A stretch of DNA of 64,000 nucleotides from JACVRW01 sp963739095 (GTDB lineage: Bacteria; Actinomycetota; Thermoleophilia; Solirubrobacterales; Thermoleophilaceae). The notes beneath the pieces were generated by a model, which did no database searches, was not told where the DNA came from, and saw only the letters and a program-made list of their open reading frames with translations. Of this stretch, positions 58,474 to 64,000 are shown in pieces. The stretch covers positions 186,001-250,000 of the forward strand of contig CAVTZF010000001.1 in NCBI GenBank assembly GCA_963739095.1, written 5' to 3'. Position 1 is the stretch's first letter; each line of letters starts with the position of its first letter. The position numbers were made by a program, and so were the translations under genes.

Positions 58474-59741
58474 GCGCCCGGCCTCAGGCGGACGGGAAGC
58501 CCGTGCAGCTGGCGCATCATCGCGGCGCCCTGGAAGACGAGCTCGCCGGGGTCGACGCCCAGCTCGATGTCGGGGAAGCGCCGGGCGAGCTCGGTGAAGG
58601 CGATCTCGCCCTCGAGCCGGGCGAGCGAGGCGCCGAGGCAGAAGTGCGGGCCGTGGCCGAAGCTCAGGTGCTTGCGGGCGTCCTCGCGTGTGATGTCGAG
58701 CTCGTCGGCGCGCTCGAACACCTCCGGGTCGCGGTTCGCGCCGGCCAGCATGGTGAGGACGGTCTGGCCGCGCTCGAGCGCGGTGCCGCCGATCTCGACG
58801 TCGTCGACCACGAGCCGCTGCTCCCACTGCACCGGCGTGACCCAGCGCAGCAGCTCCTCGACCGCGCTCGGCGCGAGCGCCGGGTCGGCGCACAGGAGCT
58901 CCCACTGCTCGCGCCGGCGCAGCAGCTCCACGAGCCCGATGCTGATCAGGTTGGTGGTGGTCTCGTGGCCGGCGAACAGCAGCACCACGAACATCGCCGC
59001 CAGCTCGTCCTCGCTCAGCTGATCCTCGTCCTGCGCGCCGAGGAGCACCGTGACGAGCTCCGAGCCGGCCTCGGGGTCCTCGCGATGGCGGGCGATCACG
59101 CCGCCCACATAGGCCCGGAAGTCCTCGATCGCGTGGTGGGCGTCGATCACGAGGGCGGGGTCGGACGAGCCGAAGTGGCGCGCGATCCGGTTGCCCCAGC
59201 TGCGGATCTCGTCGCGGCCCTCCTCGTCGGGCACGCTCAGGATGTCCGCGATCACCATCAGCGGGAATCGGTACGCGAACGGCATCAGGTCGCACTCGTC
59301 CTCGCCCTCGAGCGGGTCGAGCAGCGCGTTGCAGTGGCCCTGGATCATCGCCCGCATGTCTGCGATCCGGCTCGGCGTGAAGGCGCGGTGCGCGATGCGA
59401 CGCAGGCGCTCGTGGTCCTCGCCCTCGGTGCGGCTGACCTGCAGCCCCTGGAATGCGGCCACGCGGTCGAAGGCGTCCTGGGCGTCGGGAGGCAGCGACC
59501 CACGGATCGCCTCCGCGCGGCTGCCCTCGAAGAAGCCGCGGCGGCTGCCGTGGACCCCGTCGCGGTGGAGCTCCTTGATGTCCGCGTAGCGCGTCAGCAG
59601 GACGGTGTGCTCGTGGTGGTAGGCGCGGTGCTGCTCGCGCAGGCGGCGCCACAGCGAGTGCGGGTTCGCCATCGTCACCGGGTCGGAGGCGAACACGAGC
59701 GCCAGCTCCTCGTCGAGCGAGTGGGCGGCGGGCGCGCTCAC
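58470..59741 (-). CDS. Cytochrome P450
   Basis: A 423-residue soluble P450 from a GTG overlapping the upstream SDR stop. The I-helix motif AGHETTTN lies near residue 255, and the heme loop LSFGHGPHFCLGASLARLEG places the thiolate at Cys368. It shares only general P450 features with the 840 protein, so they probably act at different positions or on different intermediates. It lies between two SDRs and downstream of a MaoC hydratase. Redox partners are not in the window. Confidence 0.95.
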   Translation of the reverse strand: MSAPAAHSLDEELALVFASDPVTMANPHSLWRRLREQHRAYHHEHTVLLTRYADIKELHRDGVHGSRRGFFEGSRAEAIRGSLPPDAQDAFDRVAAFQGLQVSRTEGEDHERLRRIAHRAFTPSRIADMRAMIQGHCNALLDPLEGEDECDLMPFAYRFPLMVIADILSVPDEEGRDEIRSWGNRIARHFGSSDPALVIDAHHAIEDFRAYVGGVIARHREDPEAGSELVTVLLGAQDEDQLSEDELAAMFVVLLFAGHETTTNLISIGLVELLRRREQWELLCADPALAPSAVEELLRWVTPVQWEQRLVVDDVEIGGTALERGQTVLTMLAGANRDPEVFERADELDITREDARKHLSFGHGPHFCLGASLARLEGEIAFTELARRFPDIELGVDPGELVFQGAAMMRQLHGLPVRLRPGA

Positions 59742-60670
59742 CGTGCCTCCACGAGGCCGAGCGCCGACGCGATGAAGCGCACCTCGTCGTATATGTCCGT
59801 GGGCACCGCGAAGTCGTCGAGCGCGCGGATCTCGTCGATGCGCGTGGCCAGCTCCTCGGGCGCGACGGCGGACTCGTCGGGTGCGATCCAGCCCGGGGTC
59901 TCGCCGACGAACACGCGCGCGAAACGGCCGAACCCGACCGAAAAGGCTTCGCCGCTCACCGCGCAGGCCCGGCTCGCCAGATAGACGACGAACGGCGCGA
60001 CCGAGCGCACGTGGCGGCGCGGTGCGAGCGCGGCCCGGACGTCCTCCGGGTAGTGGCGCTCGTAGTCCGGCACCGGCTGGGCCGCCTCGATGCGAGTGCC
60101 CGCCATCGGCAGCAGCGCGTTCACGCGGATGCCGTGCTCGCGGCCCTCGAACGAGAGCGCCTTGGTGAGCCCGTACACGCCCGCCTTGGCGGCCGCGTAG
60201 TTGCACTCCGCCTGCATGGCGAAGAGGCCTCCCGCCGAGCAGGTCATCACGACCCGGCCCTCGCCCGCGCGGCGCAGCGCCGGCCAGGCCGCGCGCGTGA
60301 CGAGGAAGCTGCCGCGCAGATGGACGTCGAGCACCGCGTCGAAGTCCTCGATCGCGAGCTGCTCGACGTACGCGTTGCGCATGAAGCCCGCGTTGTTGAC
60401 GAGGGCGTCGAGGCGGCCGTAGCGCTCGAGCGCGGCCGCCACGATCGCCTGCGCGCCCTCGGGGGTCGTGACCGACTCCTCGCAGGCGAGGGCGGTGCCG
60501 CCGGCGCCCTCGATCTCGCCCGCCACCTCGCGCGCGTGCTCGCCGGAGACGTCGTTCACGACGACCGCCGCACCGCGGCGCGCGAGCTCGACTGCGTAGG
60601 CGCGCCCGAGTCCCCGTCCAGAGCCGGTCACGACCGCCACCTGCCCGTCGAACGAGAGCGTGGAGCTCAT
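59738..60670 (-). CDS. SDR, multifunctional-enzyme-2 (3-hydroxyacyl-CoA dehydrogenase)-like
   Basis: A 310-residue SDR. VAVVTGSGRGLGRAYAVELA, ARRGAAVVVNDVSGEH, NNAGFMRNA, Ser in CSAGGLF and NYAAAKAG match the (3R)-hydroxyacyl-CoA dehydrogenase domain of peroxisomal multifunctional enzyme 2 and its bacterial relatives. The C-terminal region is longer than in FabG. It follows the MaoC-like gene (ATG over its TGA), a pairing seen in multifunctional enzyme 2, where hydratase and dehydrogenase act in turn. The predicted step is 3-hydroxyacyl-CoA to 3-oxoacyl-CoA ahead of thiolase. Confidence 0.87.
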   Translation of the reverse strand: MSSTLSFDGQVAVVTGSGRGLGRAYAVELARRGAAVVVNDVSGEHAREVAGEIEGAGGTALACEESVTTPEGAQAIVAAALERYGRLDALVNNAGFMRNAYVEQLAIEDFDAVLDVHLRGSFLVTRAAWPALRRAGEGRVVMTCSAGGLFAMQAECNYAAAKAGVYGLTKALSFEGREHGIRVNALLPMAGTRIEAAQPVPDYERHYPEDVRAALAPRRHVRSVAPFVVYLASRACAVSGEAFSVGFGRFARVFVGETPGWIAPDESAVAPEELATRIDEIRALDDFAVPTDIYDEVRFIASALGLVEAR

Positions 60671-61131
60671 TGGAACAGCCGCAGGACCATTTCGCAGACA
60701 CAGACGGGGCGATCGCCGCCCTCGCGCTCGCCCGTGACAGCCACACGGCACTCGTAGCCGCCGCGCGCCTCGGCCACGGCGATGACCTCGAAGCGCACGC
60801 GCAGGCGCGAACCCACCGGCACGGGGGCGGGGAAGCGGACGCGCTCGAAGCCGGCGAGCACCACGGCGCTGAAGCCCTCGATCGCGATCGCCTGCTCGAA
60901 GAGCGGTGGCAGCAGCGCGAGCGTGTGCGTGCCGTGCGCGGCCTCGGCGCTGTCCGGGCCTCCGTAGTTCGTGGAGGGCCGGTGGAAGGTGGCCTCGTCG
61001 AAGAGCCCGAGCTCGCGCCGGCCGAGCGTCAGCCACTCCGAGGGGGGGAGCTCGGCGCCGACCAGCGTCTCGAGGCCGGGCCCACCCGTCACGCGTGGCT
61101 GCACGGCGACACGATCGCCCGCGTCCTCCAT
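60667..61131 (-). CDS. MaoC-like hotdog-fold hydratase
   Basis: A 154-residue single hotdog domain. The middle reads FHRPSTNYGGPDSAEAAHGT with HTLALLPPLFEQA, in place of the canonical D-x-N-P-x-H helix, so a His/Asp pair is likely but shifted. FERVRFPAPVPVGSRLRVRF is a typical MaoC segment. It is probably an (R)-specific enoyl-CoA hydratase or a related hydratase/thioesterase. It is the first gene of the operon and its stop overlaps the SDR start. An operator copy lies 21 bases upstream. Its products could also feed PhaC. Confidence 0.82.
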   Translation of the reverse strand: MEDAGDRVAVQPRVTGGPGLETLVGAELPPSEWLTLGRRELGLFDEATFHRPSTNYGGPDSAEAAHGTHTLALLPPLFEQAIAIEGFSAVVLAGFERVRFPAPVPVGSRLRVRFEVIAVAEARGGYECRVAVTGEREGGDRPVCVCEMVLRLFQ

Positions 61132-61151
61132 CGGGCGCGAGCGTAGCACCA

Positions 61152-61165
61152 ACCAAACATCAGGT
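61152..61165. promoter_or_regulatory. TetR-type operator copy 16
   Basis: ACCAAACATCAGGT keeps eight of ten fixed positions but lacks the central CG. It lies 21 bases before the MaoC start (minus strand). Confidence 0.62.
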
Positions 61166-61175
61166 CGAAAACAAG

Positions 61176-61520
61176 TCAGCGGCGGTCGGCGCGGAAGGCC
61201 TCGCCCGGGAAGCGCGGCAGCGACCAGCTCGAGATCCAGTCGCCGATCTCGGCGCTCGTCACGGTGCGCGACTCGCCCGCCGGCGTGAAGAGGAAGCGGC
61301 CGTAGTCCTGGGTCAGCTTGCGGACCGGCGGCTCGGCGAGCGCGTCGGTCAGGATCGCGCGCGCCACCTCCGTCCAGTTGACCGAACGCAGCTGGGCCCA
61401 CTCGAACAGCGTGATCTCGGAGTCGCCGGGTCCGCGGCGGGTCACAACCGCCCGGTTGCGCGCCGGACGGCGGACGACATAGGCGAGCGCGTCGGCCTCC
61501 GGCTGCAGCCTGGGCTCCAC
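61176..61520 (-). CDS. Small protein of unknown function
   Basis: A 114-residue protein with GTG start. No family is recognised. The sequence is basic and Trp-containing (LAYVVRRPARNRAVVTRRGP, LFEWAQLRSVNWTEVARAIL, ISSWSLPRFPGEAF) and lacks cysteines and membrane segments. It is a single-gene unit sharing an operator copy with the divergent metallo-hydrolase. The codon pattern matches neighbouring genes, so I think it is real. Function unknown. Confidence 0.6.
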   Translation of the reverse strand: MEPRLQPEADALAYVVRRPARNRAVVTRRGPGDSEITLFEWAQLRSVNWTEVARAILTDALAEPPVRKLTQDYGRFLFTPAGESRTVTSAEIGDWISSWSLPRFPGEAFRADRR

Positions 61521-61571
61521 GCGGCGACGCTAGCACCCGCGGCTCGGGCGCGACATACTCGGTGCGTTTCA

Positions 61572-61585
61572 ACCATGCGATTGGT
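61572..61585. promoter_or_regulatory. TetR-type operator copy 17, over the hydrolase start
   Basis: ACCATGCGATTGGT keeps nine of ten fixed positions. The ATG of the metallo-hydrolase gene lies inside it (61575), so either the mRNA is leaderless from within or the true start is a later GTG. Confidence 0.72.
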
Positions 61586-62639
61586 GGAATCCGAAGCGGG
61601 GAAGTCGCTGCCCGAGGACGTCCGGGCGGTCCCGCGCAAGGCGAGCGACGTGCGCGTCACGGAGCTGGCGGACGGCATCGCGTGCCTGCGCCTCCCGCTG
61701 CCCTACCCGTCACCGGCGCCCGGCTCGGTCAACTGCTACCTGCTCGCCGGCCCGGACGGGTACACGATCGTCGACGCCGGCACGAGTCTCGCGCCCGGCT
61801 GGGAGGCGCTCGAGCGGGGGCTGGCGAAGGCGGGCGTCGAGCCCGGTGCGATCCAAACGCTCGTGATCACCCACATGCACTCCGACCACGCCGGCGGCGC
61901 CGCCGCGCTCGTGGAGCGGACCGGCTGCCGGGTGCTGCGCCTGCCGGGACCCGACACCGCCAACGACGCCTTTCGCGACGTCCGGGCTCCGCTCGAGGAG
62001 CGCCAGGCCGCGTGCCTACGCGAGGGGGTCCCGGCTGACGAGCTGCACAGCTGGGCCGACATCAACCTCGCCGACGACGGGCACCACCCGCGTGTCGAGC
62101 CAGACCGCTGGCTGGCGGAGGACGACCTCGTGGAGACGGGCTCCGGCTCCTGGCGCGTCGTCGCAACACCCGGCCACTCGCCGACCCAGATCGCGTTGTT
62201 CGAGGAGCGCAGCCGTTGGGTGCTCTCGGCCGACCTCGCCTACGGCCGCGGCACGCCCTTCCTCGAGTTCGGGCACAGCCCCGACCCGATCGCCGAGCAC
62301 CTCGGCTCGCTGGAGCGGGTGGAGCAGCTCCAGCCCGAGCGCCTGCTTCCCGGGCACGGGCGGCCGGCGGAGACGCCGCTGCGCGTGCTTGCCCGGGCGC
62401 GCAACGCGACCCTCGCCGCCTGCGCGCGCGTTCGCGGCGAGCTCTCGGCTGAGCCGCGCAGCGCCTACGAGATCGCGCTCGCCAGGCTTGGCGGCGAGCC
62501 AAACACGAACCGCCGCCAGGAGGGTCTCGCGCTCACCGCCACGGTGCTGGCCCACTTCGAGCGCCGCGCCGAGCTCGTCGCCGAGCTCGGCGACGACGGC
62601 GTCCGGCGGGTCCGGCTCGCCGCCCGGGGCGATCCGTGA
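61575..62639 (+). CDS. Metallo-beta-lactamase-fold hydrolase
   Basis: A 354-residue hydrolase with the binuclear metal motifs THMHSDHAGG near residue 97, TPGHSPTQ near 199, the SADLAYG aspartate near 217 and LPGHGRP near 259. The family includes thioesterases, lactonases and glyoxalase II. The C-terminal helical extension resembles the LACTB2/thioesterase-type members. The ATG at 61575 lies inside an operator; a GTG at 61584 or later may be the true start. A thioesterase or lactonase role on a pathway CoA ester or lactone is plausible. Its stop overlaps the next start. Confidence 0.85.
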   Translation: MRLVESEAGKSLPEDVRAVPRKASDVRVTELADGIACLRLPLPYPSPAPGSVNCYLLAGPDGYTIVDAGTSLAPGWEALERGLAKAGVEPGAIQTLVITHMHSDHAGGAAALVERTGCRVLRLPGPDTANDAFRDVRAPLEERQAACLREGVPADELHSWADINLADDGHHPRVEPDRWLAEDDLVETGSGSWRVVATPGHSPTQIALFEERSRWVLSADLAYGRGTPFLEFGHSPDPIAEHLGSLERVEQLQPERLLPGHGRPAETPLRVLARARNATLAACARVRGELSAEPRSAYEIALARLGGEPNTNRRQEGLALTATVLAHFERRAELVAELGDDGVRRVRLAARGDP

Positions 62640-63436
62640 GCCGGCCGGCGTGGATCGTCGTGGGCGTGGTGATCGCGATCGCCGTGCCCGCGCTCGTGAT
62701 CGTGGCCTTGGACGACTCGGGTGGTCCGGGCGCGCCGCCGGCCGAGCCCGCCCAGCCTGCGCAGCGAAAGGTGCGCCCTGCACTCTCCGGACCGACGATC
62801 CTGCGCGCCTCCGGGCCTCGCGACGAGCCGATGCCGGTACCTGCCGGGCTGGCTCCCACGGTCAGGCGCGTGCGCCGCGAGCTGAGCGCCGCGCCCCAGT
62901 CGGGCTTCGTGCTCGGTGACCCCGATGCGCCAATTTCGATCACCGAGTACGGCGATCCGCGTTGCCTCGAGTGCGCTCTGATCCACCGCGACGTGATCCC
63001 GGAGGTGGTCCGCCGCTACGTGCGCACGGGACAGGCCTCGCTCAGCTTCAGGCCCTGGCCCCTCTACGGGGCGCGGTCCGAGGCGCTCGGCCGCGCCGTG
63101 CTGGCGGCGTCGCGGCAGGGGCGCTACTGGGACTACCTCCAGCTCGCATTCCTGCGCGCCACGCTCAAGGGCGCGCCGGAGCGCCCCGCCGGCTGGGCTT
63201 CCGCTCTGGGCCTGGACGTCGCCCGCTGGCGCCGCGACCTCCGGCTGCCGAGGTGGCAGACCGAGATGGACGCGACGGTGAGCGTGGCGGAGGCGGTGCA
63301 CCTGCCCGTGATGCCCGTATTCCTGGTGCGCCCCCGGAAGGGAGGGCCGATGACCGTTCTCGCCGAACCACGTTCGGCCGACGACTTCCTCCTGGCCATC
63401 GCGCGGACCGGCGACAACCCGCGCGGGCCTGCCTGA
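62636..63436 (+). CDS. Membrane-anchored thioredoxin-fold (DsbA-like) protein
   Basis: A 266-residue protein from a GTG overlapping the hydrolase stop. One N-terminal helix (AWIVVGVVIAIAVPALVIVA, residues about 5-24) anchors it, with no lipobox. A Pro-rich linker follows, then a DsbA-like domain with FVLGDPDAPISITEYGDPRC and the redox pair in CLEC near residue 110. The C-terminal half (VHLPVMPVFLV) has a cis-Pro-like segment. It is probably an extracytoplasmic thiol oxidoreductase/chaperone that helps fold secreted or surface proteins such as the next lipoprotein. Its link to catabolism is unclear. Confidence 0.82.
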   Translation: MSRPAWIVVGVVIAIAVPALVIVALDDSGGPGAPPAEPAQPAQRKVRPALSGPTILRASGPRDEPMPVPAGLAPTVRRVRRELSAAPQSGFVLGDPDAPISITEYGDPRCLECALIHRDVIPEVVRRYVRTGQASLSFRPWPLYGARSEALGRAVLAASRQGRYWDYLQLAFLRATLKGAPERPAGWASALGLDVARWRRDLRLPRWQTEMDATVSVAEAVHLPVMPVFLVRPRKGGPMTVLAEPRSADDFLLAIARTGDNPRGPA

Positions 63437-63483
63437 AGCGGCCCGCGCTTGTGTTGAAAGCGTGTTGTGGGCGCGGTCTTGTC

Positions 63484-63513
63484 TTGACACTAACCGCAGA
63501 CAGGAACTAGAGT
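63484..63513 (+). promoter_or_regulatory. sigma70-like promoter of the substrate-binding protein gene
   Basis: TTGACA at 63484-63489 and TAGAGT at 63508-63513 are separated by 18 bases. It is the clearest sigma70-type promoter in the window. An operator copy lies 14 bases downstream of the -10, where a bound repressor would block initiation or early elongation. Confidence 0.7.
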
Positions 63514-63526
63514 CGCGACATCTTTG

Positions 63527-63540
63527 ACCTACCGATTGGT
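63527..63540. promoter_or_regulatory. TetR-type operator copy 18
   Basis: ACCTACCGATTGGT matches all ten fixed positions. It lies between the sigma70-like promoter and the ribosome site of the substrate-binding protein gene. Confidence 0.8.
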
Positions 63541-63573
63541 CGGCTGGCTCGAGAAAGAGGAGGGGTGGGACTA

Positions 63574-64000
63574 ATGAACAGACGCCTACTGGCGCTTCTG
63601 TGCGCCGTGGCGGCGATAGGTCTCTTCGTCGCCGGGTGCGGCGACGACGACGATGATGGTGGTACGAGCGGCGGCGGAGGCATCGGGGCCGGCACCGGTT
63701 CCGCCAAGGCCAAGGCCCAGAAGTCCGGCGCCCAGGCCGCGAAGGACGACGGCACGGCCGAGCTGCCGCCCAACAAGACGATCGGCTTCCTCCAGATCCT
63801 GGGCGGGATCGAGTCCGCCGACCGGACGGCCAACGCGGTCAAGACCGCGCTCGCCGAGGTCGGCTACAAGATGGTGCTCTGCGACGGGCAGGGCGACCCC
63901 ACGAAGTGGGCGACCTGCGCGGACAGCCTCCTCGGCCGTGGCGTCGACGCCATCTTCACCACCGGCATCGAGCCCAACGCCGTCGCGCCGCAGCTGAAGA
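63574..64000 (+). CDS. ABC-type substrate-binding lipoprotein, 3' partial
   Basis: The ATG is preceded by agaggagggg. The lipoprotein signal is MNRRLLALLCAVAAIGLFVA followed by GC, so the lipobox is FVAGC. A low-complexity Asp/Gly/Ser linker follows, then IGFLQILGGIESADRTANAV and a GYKMVLCDGQGDPTKWATCA segment of the periplasmic-binding-protein (LacI/Peripla_BP_4) fold. About 142 residues are visible before the right edge. It is probably the receptor of an ABC importer for the regulon's substrate; the permease and ATPase should lie beyond the window. The strong promoter and operator place it in the regulon. Confidence 0.85.
   Translation, partial: MNRRLLALLCAVAAIGLFVAGCGDDDDDGGTSGGGGIGAGTGSAKAKAQKSGAQAAKDDGTAELPPNKTIGFLQILGGIESADRTANAVKTALAEVGYKMVLCDGQGDPTKWATCADSLLGRGVDAIFTTGIEPNAVAPQLK

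Noticed and set aside
1..64000. A KstR-type steroid regulon
   Set aside because: The operator (ACCNANCGNTNGGT) does not resemble the KstR motif, and the hallmark ring-cleavage genes (hsaC, kshA, kstD) are not recognisable. The steroid idea is not supported.
1..64000. CRISPR arrays, tRNAs, rRNAs, insertion sequences and phage genes
   Set aside because: No repeat-spacer pattern, transposase, integrase or structural RNA signature was seen; coding density is continuous.

Overview
The window is high-GC DNA, dense with short-spaced and often overlapping genes, and looks like an Actinomycetota chromosome. Thermoleophilia/Solirubrobacterales is my best guess, from six luciferase-like (F420/FMN-type) oxidoreductases, a mycofactocin-type short-chain dehydrogenase, GTG/TTG starts and an Asp-rich lipoprotein N-terminus. 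I see no rRNA, tRNA, CRISPR array, insertion sequence or phage gene, and no gene-free stretch over 300 bases. The window holds 59 protein genes. One is cut by the left edge (an AttH/CrtC-like protein) and one by the right edge (an ABC substrate-binding lipoprotein). Two carry an apparent single-base frameshift.

The content is one very large catabolic gene set: five AMP-forming acyl-CoA ligases and one ADP-forming type, eight short-chain dehydrogenases (one 2,4-dienoyl-CoA reductase-like, one mycofactocin-type), two cytochromes P450, a phytoene-desaturase-like flavoprotein, enoyl-CoA hydratase, thiolase, MaoC hydratase, an acyl-CoA carboxylase carboxyltransferase, two complete HyuA/HyuB (acetone/acetophenone carboxylase-type) pairs, a PEP-synthase-like enzyme split into two distant genes, four AttH/CrtC-like lipocalin-fold proteins, three SnoaL-like and two AhpD/CMD-like proteins, PHA synthase, dodecin, an MFS exporter, and several proteins I cannot place. 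I see no acyl-CoA dehydrogenase.

The strongest signal is regulatory. A 14-bp inverted repeat, ACCNANCGNTNGGT, occurs at 18 places, each next to the first gene of a transcription unit. All 25 units I can draw are served by one of these sites, several shared by divergent pairs. Seven copies match all ten fixed positions. One copy lies between phaC and the only regulator in the window, a TetR-family gene (6963-7709), which is the obvious candidate to bind it. In many copies the final GGT runs into a TANNNT-like -10 hexamer, as expected for repression.

Layout: 1-5032, P450/flavoprotein/ligase operon. 5034-7709, divergent phaC and tetR. 7812-15080, six-gene operon from dodecin to an LLM enzyme, with a GH15 enzyme inside it. 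15077-20345, LLM (frameshifted), VOC, hydratase, carboxyltransferase, thiolase. 20355-27896, SDRs, AttH-like, cyclase, ligase, CMD and the ATP-grasp half of the split phosphotransferase. 27947-40763, two HyuAB operons facing each other, each with an AttH-like protein. 40799-45000, SnoaL, phosphotransferase-like kinase, ligase, and the phospho-His half of the split enzyme. 45132-54983, LLM-centred operons with two unrecognised proteins and the MFS exporter. 54962-61131, ADP-forming ligase and the second P450/SDR/MaoC operon. 61176-64000, metallo-hydrolase, thioredoxin-fold protein and the uptake lipoprotein.

My reading is a single-effector regulon for uptake, CoA activation, oxidation, ketone carboxylation and beta-oxidation-like breakdown of one carbonyl-bearing, probably cyclic or terpenoid-like substrate class. 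The substrate cannot be named from sequence alone.
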